From: Hemibagrus wyckioides
Lineage: Eukaryota > Chordata > Actinopteri > Siluriformes > Bagridae
Length of the DNA: 64,000 nt
Assembly (NCBI RefSeq): GCF_019097595.1
Contig: NC_080731.1
Coordinates: 16,643,071 to 16,707,070 of the forward strand
Reading direction: 5' to 3'
Part shown: piece by piece, positions 13,300 through 26,600 of the stretch
Layout: each line of letters opens with the position of its first letter
How positions within the stretch are numbered: the stretch's first letter is position 1
Program-made: the position numbers and the translations under genes
Notes under the pieces: model-generated
Databases searched by the model: none
What the model saw: the letters and a program-made list of their open reading frames with translations, nothing else
What the model was told of the DNA's origin: nothing

Positions 13300-14180
13300 T
13301 GTTGGGTTTCCCCAAATTTGTTTTCATTACTTCACCACCACCACCATCTCTTGCTTATTGTTCCTTATTCAGCATCTTGCTTGCTTGCTTTAATTCAGGT
13401 CCCTCCCTCTTTACTCCTTCACTTCATAGGAGTCCATTCATACATCTGGAAACATGACTGGACTAAAAGATTTCCTAGTATACACTGTTCCATTATTCTC
13501 AGTTTCTTCCCTGTCGAACTACACCCAGACCAAATCACATGCAAGTAGATTCCCCTACAGGAAGCTCATAGTATTACGCAATTCAGAGATTTCCCTGTCC
13601 TGACACACCCAATACAGCTCATCAGCTAGTCTATAAATCTTTCATAAACTAATTGAAGAATATTCGTAGGTGGTGAGTCATTACTGTCGCATGGCACTGT
13701 GTCGCTCTGCATGAATCATATTCCTCTCACATTGTCAGGTGAAACAGCTGTGATAACTATGAACTTTCTATTGTTTTGGTGTTCGCACAGAGTTAACACT
13801 GACCTCAGTACCACACACAGTGTGAGCGTGTGAAATCATGTGACTACATCGAAGAGGAAAAGGCTTCTTGGAAGTGTTGGAACGTGGCCAGATGGTTCAT
13901 CTGTCATCATAAACACAGCTCACGGATCTTTCTGGCACACAGTCACGGCCCCTACAAAAATATCACTGCACATTTCACTGTTCACATTTGCTTGTGTACT
14001 TCATGTGTTTTTATTTCCATATGATTTCATACACAATTCTTTTTTGTTTGTATGTCTGATTTTTTAAAATACAGTTATCATTTATTTTCACATCACTGTT
14101 ATAGTGCTGGGTTAGCCAAGACCAAGTCAGAAGTCAGGACCAAGATTATAACCAATGAAGTCCACGTCAAGCCTACCAGG

Positions 14181-14404
14181 TACACTATATTGCCAAAAGT
14201 TTTGGGACACCCCTCCAAATCATTGAATTCAGGTGTTGTTTTTCAGGGGTTTGGGCTCGTCCCATAAACACACTCCTAAATCTTGTGGAAAGCCTTCCCA
14301 GAAGAGTTGAAGCTGTTATAGCTGCAAAGGGTGGATCAACTCCATATCACATTCATGTGCATGTAAAGGCAGATGTCCCAAAACGTTTGGCAACTTATTG
14401 TATA
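14181..14404 (+). mobile_element. Tc1/mariner-derived element, short internal deletion, copy 3
   Basis: A 224-bp copy with both TIRs. It joins the outer end ('GAATTCAGGTGTTG' side) directly to the extreme transposase C-terminal segment (AACTCCATATCACATTCATG region), having lost everything between, including the catalytic C-terminal block. This is MITE-like. Confidence 0.82.
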
Positions 14405-16525
14405 TAGGTGAGATAAGACAAAGAAGAGACATAGCACTTGGCTGAGTCCATTTCAGGGCCAAGATCAGACGCTCAGGTTTGATGTTTATAGTGTCTTGGT
14501 GCATTACAATTACATGTGCTGTATGATTTTGAACATAAGAAGTGTTTTGAAACATAGACACTGGAAATTTCTAAATAACTCCATGCACAGAGATAGACAT
14601 TTATTATTGTTTATTAATACAATTTGTGCTGTAACGGGAACATTAACATAGAATTGATTGAGTGTTATGGTGACAGAAAAAATATTTGGTATCTTCGCAG
14701 ACAAGACAGGGCTGAGTCAAGACAGGGCTGAGTCAAATTTCACTTGAATCTATTCAACATTTGCTTCCATGTGCAATATTTTAATGCATATGTCTTCACA
14801 TTTTTTCAATATAATTTTTCACAGCTGATTTTTGTACGATTCATTTATTTTCACATGGGAATTTTTCATGATTCATCTGTTTTCCCCCCTTTTTATAATT
14901 CATTTATATCCCTTTTATTTTTAACCCAAATGATTTGTTTTTCAAATATAATTTTTACAGTTTTTTTCACAACTCATTTTCAGTTGATTTTTTATATATC
15001 TAGACATTTCGTATGTGGTTTCATTTTCCACATGTGATTTTTTTGTCCATGAATAATTTATTTTCATATGATTTTGTATTATGCCTCTGCCAGATTGAGG
15101 CTTTATGTTTTCAGGTTGACCATTTGTCTGAGATCCAATCTTTATGTGGTGTTATCTATATTATCTGTAAAATCAGATGAACTGATGAGATTTTGAAATG
15201 GATCCAAATAGGATCAAGGTCATATGTGTGAAATTATGTTTTTTTCATGAGCATCCTTCCCTTATTTTCCTTATTTTTCATATCTGATTTTCTCAGATGA
15301 ACAATTCTTTTTCACACTTGATCACGTGCGTTTGCTGAGTTCTCATGTGCAGTTTCAGGGCATTACATGTTGAAAGGCATCCTCATTTCCTTATCCACAT
15401 AACCTCATGAGTTTTTCGCCCCTAGGGGAGATGAGTGTTGAAATGTGATTCACAAACCAAAGTGTCATCATCTATCCACAAAGCATCTTTGCTCAAGCCT
15501 AAGTGCTGTCTGTGACATGGAGTAGATGACGCTATTGAGTATAAAACGTATAAAGTATACACAGTGTTCTGTCTTTTGTTTGTTTGTTAGTACAAGTGGT
15601 GGAAATCACAACTCACCAATAAATTATTTACTATACAGTTCTTATAGTTAATAGCATCACTTGCATTGAATGGGTTTATTCCAAAATTGAATAATGTGTT
15701 CTGTTATAAAAGTTGTAGAAAGTCTAATATAGAAAGGCTCTAAAACATAACCAGAATATTATTGTACATATTTGAATAAGCAACAGAACAGGAGTGAGAG
15801 TAGGAATCAGGAAGAGAGAATTCTATAGACAAAGGCAGAGAGAGGAAAGCTGTGTGAGAAACTTTAGATTTACATTCCCTTCACAGATGGAATCCTTAAA
15901 AACTAAGGCCTGACTCTAGATGCTCTTGTCGGACTGAAAGGATCGGATGAAAACAGTAAAAGCAGCCACTCCTCCAACACACAGAGCCTTTGTAAGTTAT
16001 GCTCTGGGCATAATGTAACTTGTAGAAGCTGTTTGCTAATTACCGCATTGAGAGTGCCACGAGACAGACCTACTGGCTTTAAATACAAAGCAAGATTGTT
16101 AGCTGTGTGTGTGTAGAGAGAGGGAGTGGGCATGGACAAAAGTGATCCTAATCCTGTGCATTTCAACTGCCTCCTCTAGCAAGAATCAGAGAAGCCAAAT
16201 ACACAAGCGTCCGCTAAAAAAGATGAAACGATGCAAACTTATTCCATGTTCAACTGTTCAAATTTCTGCTGAGAATCAGCACGCTAGCTCCCCTGTGGCT
16301 GATTTTCTACAATTGCAGAATTCCTGTGCTGTAGGAAGTCTAAGTCACCTGCACATGGCAGGCTTGTACCGGTTGTCACACACAGCAGGATCAGGTGGAA
16401 CAGAAAGCTATGAGAGGGTGAAATGGGTGTGTGGATTTTTTTTTTTTTACAGAAAGCAAGCCATTGCTGAATCTTTTGTAGTTGGAGCTTGTTTTTGTTG
16501 GGGAGATACAGCTGATAAAGGAACG

Positions 16526-16983
16526 TACACTATATTGGTTTTGGGACACCTGTCTTTACTTGCACATGAATGTAATATGGAGTTGTCCCGCCCTTTGCAG
16601 CTATAACAGCTTCAACTCTTCTGGGAAGGCTTTCCACAAGGTTTAGGAGTGTGTTTATGGGAATTTTTTGACCATTTATCTAGAAGTGCATTTGTGAGGT
16701 CAGGCACTGATGTTGGACGAGAAGGCCTGGCTCACAGTCTCCGCTCTAATTCATCCCAAAAGTGTTGAGGTCAGGACTCACTGGTGTGCAGTCATGTTGG
16801 AATAGGAAGGGATCATCCCCAAACTGTTCCCACAAAGTTGGGAGCATGAAATTGCCCAAAATGTCTTGGTATGAAGCTGAAGCATTAAGAGTTCCTTTCA
16901 CTGGAACTAAGGGGCCGAGCCCAAACCCCTGAAAAACAACACCTGAATTTGGGGTGTCCAAAAACGTTTGGCAATATAGTGTA
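16526..16983 (-). mobile_element. Tc1/mariner-derived non-autonomous element, copy 4
   Basis: Same family, minus orientation, bounded by TACACTATATTGG (lacking part of the usual TIR) and GGCAATATAGTGTA. It keeps the transposase C-terminus but has a deletion in the region coding for the last catalytic acidic residue (compare 16760-16790 with 10660-10760). Confidence 0.83.
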
Positions 16984-17174
16984 TTTGGAATAGATGTTTA
17001 CATCCTACACTTAGTGCACTGGATGTCGAGTCATATGGGCCTGACATTTATTGATCATTCATCTTTAAGTTGACTTGTAGGTTGTATGTGACAGTGCTTC
17101 ACTGTTTACACACTGACTTTTTAGTACAAATTACAGGAAGAAAATTACTGGGGCAAAAACAGTAAAATATCTCT

Positions 17175-17180
17175 TTTATT
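17175..17180 (-). terminator. gda: gda polyadenylation signal AATAAA
   Basis: A minus-strand AATAAA about 133 nt after the gda stop codon, the first such signal downstream. It implies a short 3' UTR of roughly 150 nt. Inferred from the motif alone. Confidence 0.6.
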
Positions 17181-17312
17181 TCTTATGAGCAGCAAGTACA
17201 GTTTAAAAAACAAACTAAAACTGTCCATAAATAAAAATGTATAAGATAAGATATGAGCACCATTTTAATGTCTCATGGTTGGTGGTCTGCTTCCACAAAG
17301 CTTTCGGAAAAA

Positions 17313-17655
17313 TCAGTAGGAGTCAGGGAAAGGAACCACTTGTTTACCGGCCACGTAAACCTCGACGATGTTCCGATCATCACCTACAACATCAACAAAT
17401 AGACAGTTTAAGGTGCAAACTGTGATATAAACTCATCAAAACGTAAATATGTGACTGCATCTTATAAAACATTTAATAGAAGCTGATCACTTTGACTCAT
17501 GGTTTGGCATTAATTCATTATATCGTATATCTAGCAATAAATATTGCTACTGATCATGTGTACGATGTGACATTGATTGGATGTTTAATAATTGCACCTA
17601 ATTATGTTAGCGTTTTGAATCAGTTATTTTTACAGGATTCTATTTAGTTGTTTAT

Positions 17656-17688
<33 letters not shown>

Positions 17689-20600
17689 ACACATATTACA
17701 TAAATACTGTATAGATCATCAACAAGATTGTAAATGTCTCACCAAGATTTAGAAATTTCTCCAAAATAACCTAAAAACAAGCACAACAATAATGATCCCA
17801 TTAGATGCCCACAGTTTCATTCATCATTTCAACAACAATATATTTACTCTACGTATACTACTTGGCTCTGTTCCTGGTTTTTCCTGTTTCCTCCACCTAA
17901 ACTGTGTGAATCATAGTATCTAGCATGCTGAAAGTAAAATACTTTCTATAGAAATTAGTAAGCCCTGACATTGTTGTTTATACGCCATATTTATAAAGCC
18001 GGAACATGTAGCATATATAAAGAAAACTGGTCAAAAGCACTGTTTATGTCAAAACAGGTCAAACCTCAGGGTCATCTCCAGGAAACAAATCGACCGGGCT
18101 TCCAGGAACGCATAGGTTCACACGCAGGGCATCAAAGTCCTTTCCGACCGCAAAGTTTCCAATGCAATCATCCAATGAGAGCACTGCGTAAATAAGATCC
18201 AGCAATTACAGTTGGAAAATTGTGTCTGTAAAATATCACACTTATGGATTACTCTTTAACATCATTTGCATGTCATTTGCAAAATCACAATGTACAAGGG
18301 GGGAAAATGTAATGGATGGTTAAAGTTATTGGTTAATGTAATTCCTATGACAACCTCACAGGAGTTGAGTTTATGTAAAGATTTTGGGTACCCTCACTGC
18401 CTCCCAGCGTAGCCAAACGGAAGGCTTCCTTATAGCTGAGGGGCTGAAGCTGAGCGTCCTGCATGCACAAGGCTTTAGAGGTGTCCACAGCTCTGCGAAT
18501 AGCATCCAGCATGGACGAGGAGTAACCGCCTGCGACATCTGCATGAAAGATGAAATGTCAGAATATGCCACCAAAGGCTTTTCATTTGTCCAATTCTTGT
18601 CTTAGTAAGTCTGGCAGCCATGATCTTTTGTTTATTGTCCCATTTAACCTCCTGGTTGAGTGAAGAAACATCTTCAGGATTAGAGTACCTGATGTCCTGA
18701 TGGTCTCAGCTTTGTGACAGGAAACTGTATTTTTAATATTAATTTTACTTGAACTCCTTTGTCTACATTTTAACACGTCTACAGCTAGCTAGAGAGCAAG
18801 AAAATGTCAAATGTTTAAGTTGACCTTAAGTTGAAATTCTTAAATCAGTTCAGATTTTAACTGTTAATGGATAGCAAAACCCAGCGCTCACCTGTGCCCA
18901 AGCCTAACTTGACTTTGTGCTTTAGAACGTTCCTTACGTTAAGCATTCCACTGATCAATCTGAAAAGAGAGAGAGAGGGGGAATCAATGGATAAATAATC
19001 ACAGTGTATTGTAGATGTTGCAACCTAATTAGTGACAAACGTATCAAAGAAATTTCAATAACTTTTACCCATGAACTTTTGTCATGAATGGAATGTACTA
19101 CACTTTTAGAAATTATTTTTAAATTATTTTTATTATGCACTTTGAAACGTTTCACATCTCCATTTCATGTTGCCATATATTTCTGTTGTTATGTCAGTTA
19201 AGGTCATTTCAAATCAACTGATTAGAGACAGATTTAGCGACACAATATCAGAATTCCAGTGGGTCAAACGTTTACATACACCAAGTTGACTGTCCCATTA
19301 AACTGACTGGAACAATCCGAAATATAATGACTTCTAGAACCACAGAGACACTGCAGGAATGAGGCAGAAAGTAAATCTAAACAAACTTTGGTCTAAATGA
19401 TTCACCTGAACCCCAAGATAACGTGAAAGGAACTGATGGAGTTGGAGGTACCAGGAAACAAATATGTACATCCACCTTTAAAAGAATAGACCACCTTAGA
19501 CCACCTTAAAGGCTGCCATGGTACTTCAGATTCCTTAACCGATTTAACACTTGAAATGTCCGGCAACATGAAAAGTGTGGAGTTGTGAAAAATTTAACAT
19601 CTTTAGACAATAGCACCTACGAGATGTTACTGTTGGGACAGTGAGATACTGCTGCTCCTCTTTCATGGAAGATCTTCAGCTCTTCATCAGTCAGGTAGCA
19701 ACCATGAGCCATCACCGTCTGTCAATCATCACTGTTACTTTCATCATCACATGTCCACCGAAATGTTAAATTCATGTTTAGAAGCTTCCCAGTACATAAC
19801 TTAGTTATAGTTGCACATGGATAAACTGAGGAAAGGGTTTCAGGTACATCAACCTTTTTATTTATCCAGCATCGTGTGTAACACTGGGTGACTGTACAAA
19901 CAAATGACAACACCTGGTATTGATTACACACCACATTACCCAAAACCTTGCCCAGTTGGCAACAGAAAACTACAGTATACAGAACAGTCAGACTTCAGTG
20001 CCATCTAAATCTTGTACTAGAAGACTGTTTTGAAGACAGTGCATGGTTCGGTGATCAACCCGAGATTCCAAGTATTAACGAAGGAGGATGGCACAATGGT
20101 GCAGCAGGAAACATCTGTCACACAGCCTAGGGTTCAGTCCTGAGCTCGTGTTTTTTGTCTGTGCAGAGTTTCACATTTCTCCCCTGTCTGTCTGGATTTC
20201 CTCCAGGATCTCTAGTTTCTTTACATCTCCCAATAACATGCTGACAGGAAGACTGGTGATACTAAATGACACTGTTCCAGAAAGTTTACCTTTAAATGTT
20301 GCAGTGCAGCTTAGGCAGGTAGTGACTTGTCAGCACCTTTGACACGGTTCACCGGTTTTCATGAGTACTTATAAATATCTTTAATATCACATGAGCTTCA
20401 TGAGGATGTTTTGGAGGAGCTGAATGTCTCAAATCTTTACATACCTTTATTGATAGACCACAAAAGATGTTCAACTCTGTGACATCTCACCTTGTCTGTG
20501 AGCAAGCCGTGCTTCACATAGACGTCTGTGTAGGATGTGCAGTCTGGAAAGAGCTCTTTTACAAACTGCACCTCATGTTTGTTCTCACTGATGTGGCTCT

Positions 20601-23600
20601 GGAAACGCAGAGGTGGAAAATTGTATCAAAATCACAGTTAAAATTTGGATATAAATAACATACACTATATTGCCAAAGGTTTTGGGACACCGTTCAATAT
20701 TATTGAATTCAGGTGTTGTTTTTCAGGAGTTGGTCTTGGCCCCTTAGTTCCAGTGAATTCTTCTACCAAGACATTTTGGACAATTTCATGCTCCCAACTT
20801 TGTGGGAACAGTTTGAGGTTGACCACTTCCTGTTCCAACATGACTGTACACCAGTGCACAAAGCAAGGTCCATAAAGACATGGATGAGAGAGTTTGGTGT
20901 GGAGGAACTTGACTGGCCGGGTCCTGACCTCAACCTGATAGAACACCTTTGGGATGAATTAGAGACCTTTGGGAGCATGAAATTGTCCAAAATGTCTTGA
21001 TATGCTAAAGCATTAAGAGTTCCATTCACTGAAACTAAGGGACCAACCCCTGAAAAACAACACCTGAATTCAATGATTTGGATGGGTGTCCCAAAACTTT
21101 TGGCAATATAGTGTATAAAGTAAATTAGGAGCAAATGGACTTTCAGAAACTGCCTGAATCTCCTGGGGTTTTTATGCACATTTGCAGTCTCTAGAATTTA
21201 TACAGCATGGTGAGAAAAACAAAAAGTATCCAGTGAGCAGCAGTTCTATGGACGGAAATGCCAGACTTGGATGAGAATGACCGGAATGGTCAGAGCTGAT
21301 ATGAAGTCTGTAGTAACAATAAAAAAAAAAATCACACTTTTTACACAACCGTGGTGAGTAGAGAAGCATCTCAGAATTGCCAACACCTCGAATCTTGAGG
21401 TGGATGAGCTACAGCAGCAGGTTCCACTCTAAATTAGCCACTGATCGAGTATATTATATACCCTTTAATTTAAAAGTTATCAAGGAAAATACTTTATCCT
21501 TTCTTTTGCATTGTATGTATTTTGTGCTCTCATCATTTGTTTTGCTACCAGAGCTACCAGGATTAGCCTCTGGTCTTTCAGGTTATGAAGATTTACAGAT
21601 TCTCATGCTTTTGTATCGCTGCACCTTGAGCTCTTTGAGTCTTTTATAAGTCACTTTAGATGCATATGTCACAAATAAATGTTCACCAGCAGGTTTTACT
21701 ATCCTGAATGTTTGAGCATTGTGTTGTGATTTAAACAAGTGAATGACTAGACAACCTGGTGTCCATCAAAACATGGCTCTTCTGTATCCCCATCCACCTG
21801 AAGAGTAGTGGGCTCAGGACTCAATACATGTAAATGACTAAAGGTCCGAAATCAATGAGGAATCTTGCATTATAGCCTGAGAGCCAACTCCATCCTCCAA
21901 GCTGGTTCTCGGCCTCCAGAGAAAGCCGAAACCCCACAATCTGAGAGTGCCATAGACCTCATCCATGACAGCATTGCTGTGGCTATTAAATTGGACCAGT
22001 AGGACCTGACGACACAGTCACAAGTACAATCTCCATTTCCAGTGACAGTCCCAACCATTTAGAGTTCAGGGTCTTGTTAATTTCCAACTCTGCTGATTAG
22101 TTCCAAGAAGTTGAAAAGAAGTTTTGTTCTCTCTTGGACAAAACCACTGAAAGTAGAGACCCCACTGCCTAGAACAAAGTGTTCTTCTCTTTCTAAGTCA
22201 TATGAAGGACAATAGATTTCATCTGAGTCCTTCACATTTGTTTAAGCTGATTAACTGTATTTTCTGTCAAATAGGCACAAGGCCAGTTCACGTCTGAGGG
22301 TTTGCCAGTGGTCACCCAGGAAACACACACCCTCCTCGGACACATTACGATGCTCACACTGAAATGGACAAAAACCAAACTGCATAATCAATCATCTTGA
22401 TGTTAGCCTCACTGTGAATGCGAGCTACCCTGTTGCCCTGATGTGAGCAGTTGACTAAGTGTACTTCCTTCTATTCTATAGATCTATTCTATTTTATCAA
22501 TCTATTCTATCTCACAGATCACTTACTTTTGGTGGACAGTGAAGGTAAAACTAAATCCAAGGTCCAAATTCACTGGCTATTCAGATGCTGTTAAATACAT
22601 TCAATACTGTATGATTATATTAAAATATTGTTGGTGTCACAGGAGGACATTGTTATATCTTGGGCAGTTACAATGGTGTTGAATTGAAGAAAAAGAAGTA
22701 AATGATGCTTGAGCATAAAGGATAACAGTCATGGTTCATGGCTCTTAAGGACAAACTATTTTTCTCCATATTAATGACATATTAATGATCAAACCAGCAT
22801 AGACATAGTGGAATGTAGTGCAGTTATACAATACAGTTTCTTGGACTTACAGAGAGTCTCAGATGGTTAGCAATCTGCACAATGACAATGGAGGAATTAT
22901 CATGAAAGCTTTTTAGAGAAGGTGTTATTTTATGTAACCCTTGATAAATATTAATCAATTATATAACAGTTTTTTCGTGTGCAGCTAGCTCCTGTGAGTT
23001 TGCTATACCATGTGTACATGCCTTGATAAATCCACACCATGTTAAATCCAAACCAAAGTGTTGTTTGTATTTGATTTTAAGAGATTTACCTGAATGTGAA
23101 GATCATAGTTTTTGGCAATCTTTCCCAGATTGCTGAGCAGGGAGGAGGAACACGATATGGCAAAGCGTGGCGTCACTACAGGCTTTACGAGAGCATACTG
23201 CCACACACACACACACACACACACACACCCACACACACAATCAGTATGCATTGATAGATAGTATGCATGGATATCTAGTACACTGATTTGAATTGCTCAG
23301 CAGCAGTGACATTTTCACTGGCACAGTCCTGCACTGTTCTCTTGGCACTCGCTAACTTGTTGAAGATGACTCATTACTCATATCACTCTCTCTCACACCT
23401 CTGCCGGTTTTGGACAACGGACATCTCAAATGTGCATCTGTCTTTGAGACGTCACGTTTTACGTTTTTCCAACTCTACTGCCTTTTTCATAGATCTAAAT
23501 ACAGGTCACTGTTCTTGCTGGATTTGTCTCTGAAGTTTCAATTGATGCTTTTAAAGTCTACACGCTGCATGGCATTGTGGGATGCCGAGACAGCGTAGGA

Positions 23601-26600
23601 GGGGTCAAAAGCCACTTGTGAATGATAGGCGGAGTCTTGGAGAATTCTTGGTCATTTTAGGAAGAAAAGCACGCTTGTGTATGAACAAGGCTCTTTTTAC
23701 ATGCTGTGATTTGAAGACACCTGACTGTAGTAAAGGTGCTTCGAGTCTGTTTTGTTAGCTAAATGATGTTGTCATTGACTTAATGACCCTAAAGCTATGT
23801 GATTGAGTGCATACAGATTCTCTACATCCTGTTATGAAGATTGGACATTATGTCACCTTACATAATGCACGTCATGTGACGTACGATCAGGGGAATAAAG
23901 TGCAGGGTCCGTCAATAAAATTTAATCATTTACCTATTTGGCTGTAATGAAAACTGAAGAGCTTGTCAAGTACATTTTTAAAAAGTGGTTAACCATTAAG
24001 AAGCAGGAAGCAGGATGATGACAGCTGATTACTGTAACCGCTGCCGGTTTCTTGCTCGTTATGTCATTCTTATGGCTCTATTAGTGTGTATTTATTGCTT
24101 TGTAAGAGTAACTCAGCACTTTACCTTTTTCTTGAGTAGTTCATGGACAAAACTGTTAAAGAAAAAAAAAAAGGTACACTTAGAAGGAAAGCAATTCATG
24201 ATCACCTGCTGGTCATGTTATAGACATTATAAACGTTTATCAGAACTTGACTTCGGAGACAAGAAATGCATACATCTACAATCAGAAATATCCTCCACAT
24301 TCAGATTAAACAAACATTTGAGAGATTAGGTTTGAATGATGGTCTAAAGAGCATATCCTAAACCTGATCACCTGAAAACTTACCGATCCGTCTCGTCTTT
24401 GCATCCCTCTGTTAGTTCTTTATAGTCTGGGACCATGCTGTTACGGTCCATACACACCTTCCCTATGAGAGCCCTCTGCCCGAAGTCATCTGCAGGACAA
24501 GCGCCAAACAAATACCTTCAGAACAAAATATTTCTGGATACTTTAGCGTTAATTATTTCAAGCTGATGGTAACATTCGGCTTCATGTTCATTAGTAGCTC
24601 CTGGCTTTCATTTCATTTGCTGTTAACTGCTCGGTGTTCTAACCACCGTGATACCACATTCTTCCTTGCTTCATCTCTACATACAGAGAGCAGTGCAGCA
24701 GTGCTTTAATCCGTCCGACTCTCTCACATCCTCGTCTCTACACTCTGCTTAAACGAATCGGCGTCCAAAACTTTCGAGTAACTCAGTGAGACTGCTTTAT
24801 GTAGCTGCATTGCATTCTGGGACTTCTGCCATCTCCACTACTTCTTCTCTGGATTAACATACCCGTTATTATAGTATGATGCCAAACGTTGCTGAAAAAT
24901 GGTGAGAAAAAAAAAATATTTTTAGCACTTAACAGTGACACCTTGCAGTTTTTGCTTAGGTTTGAGATCATTTTAAATGTTGCTCCTATTAAACTGCTTG
25001 ATCCAGTGTCCCAATGTGGCACCAACAAACAAATTTCACTGTGGACTTCTGCTGTAAGTCCAGGGACCTTATTATTTTTTTTTACCACTTGCTCAGGAGC
25101 GGATGAGCCAATACCCAATGCTGTGGTACATCTTATTGTAATGAGAAGAGAAGAATGAATCTGTCTGATTTTTTTATGCTGTGATGGAAACGCAGGAGGG
25201 TTTCGAGAGTCAGGCAGAACACTAGGGACTTTATGGGGCTCTAATGAAATGTTGCACAGCATTAAATGGAAATATTGTGGAAAACAGAACCAAGTCTTTG
25301 CATGTCCTTCCTTTATACAGGGGCTTCTAACTGAGTGACAAATTCTATTATTTGAAGGCAAGATCTCATTTTGTCAGTCTTCTTACATGTTTACACACGA
25401 GTAGGATACCAGTAATTTTTTTTGGAAATAACAAGGGTTTTTTTATTGTTTTTATTTTTTTTCCAGCTGGATAAATAAAGCCCAGGGTTTATAAGTAGTA
25501 AGTGAGGTGTAGATTTTAGTCGTAACATGAACCATTATCTTTCTGCAAAAATCAAAAATCTGTTTCCTTCATAACATCTGAAACACAAGTGCAAGTCACG
25601 AGCTTGGTGTTGTCTTGCACAACAATCCATTCAAACAAGCTTGTATACCCTTACTCAGTGCTGGGGAGTAACTAGTTACATGTAACGGCGTTACGTAACT
25701 TAATTACAAAATAAATGTAACAGTAACTCGTTACAGTTACTTAGAAAAATATGTAATTAAATTACAGTTACTTGAAAATGTTAAAGATTGCAAATAGAGT
25801 TACATCTGCATATTTTCTTTAAAAAAAAAACTAGTATATGTTGAATAAATATTAATTTGTTGTTAGAGTTTGTTAAAGCGGTGCTATTCTGATGATTTTG
25901 ATTGGTTCTCTGGTTTGAATTTGCGGCGCGTCTGCCAATTACGTTAATCCACATTGCCTCGGAAAGCTTTAGGCCACTACACTGTCTGAGAGTTACCACC
26001 ATGGTGAGTGATAAAAATGCATTTCAGTGCTGGAAATTAAAAAATAATTTCATCCTAAAATCCAATAAGGGGCAAATATAACAGTTCAGTGGGAAATTAG
26101 TTTGCCGGCTGTTAAAATGCTTTCAGCATCAAAGCCTTCAATGTTGAACCTGAGGAAGCATCTGCAGGTATGGAACCTAGCCTTTCTTTATTTTAGAATA
26201 TATTTACAATGTAAAATTATTGTGAGTGTACAGAAATAAAAACAGGACAAGTGTGTGTGTGTGTGTGTGTGTGTGAGTGTGTGTGTGTGTGATCAGGAAG
26301 ACTCATATTTGGCTTGTTCAGTACTCAAATGTTATACACATCTATGCAATACAGTGGAATGCTGCATTAAGTTTACCATCCTACCCTGTTAGTCAAACAT
26401 TTATTCTATTTTATTTTATTTTATTATTTATTTATTATTTATTTTTATTATTATACCCTCATTGGGGGCTGAGCCCCCCTTAAATGAAAATCCTAAAATC
26501 GTCCCTGCTGCTAGCTACCTTTACCAGGCACACTTCTATTGATGAACCCTTTGACAGAAAATATATAGCTCACACTTTTCCTCCTTGTAAATGTGTTGGT

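Larger units (their letters stand above)
8691..17154. other. Intergenic region zfand5-gda
   Basis: Between the zfand5 promoter and the gda polyadenylation site I see no exons with conserved-looking coding sequence. It holds four Tc1-derived elements (9170, 10408, 14181, 16526; separate entries), CT and CA microsatellites, and at about 13960-15070 a T-rich stretch with many diverged TTCACATG/GATTTTT-like motifs that looks like an old tandem or interspersed repeat. The rest (10960-12280, 15100-16520) shows nothing recognisable. Confidence 0.6.

Noticed and set aside
16109..16606. 165-codon plus-strand frame
   Set aside because: It runs from unique sequence into the Tc1-derived element at 16526, with no conserved-looking composition or splice context.
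22260..22375. Possible extra gda exon (acceptor-like TTTCAG then open frame starting CEHRNVSEEG)
   Set aside because: It does not match GDA, and the proper SHISEN exon at 20491-20598 closes the frame with correct phases on both sides.
24783..25361. 192-codon minus-strand open frame within gda intron 4
   Set aside because: No recognisable domain, wholly between good gda exons; I could not match it to a transposase or known protein. Left as chance or unrecognised repeat. A protein search finding homologues would reverse this.
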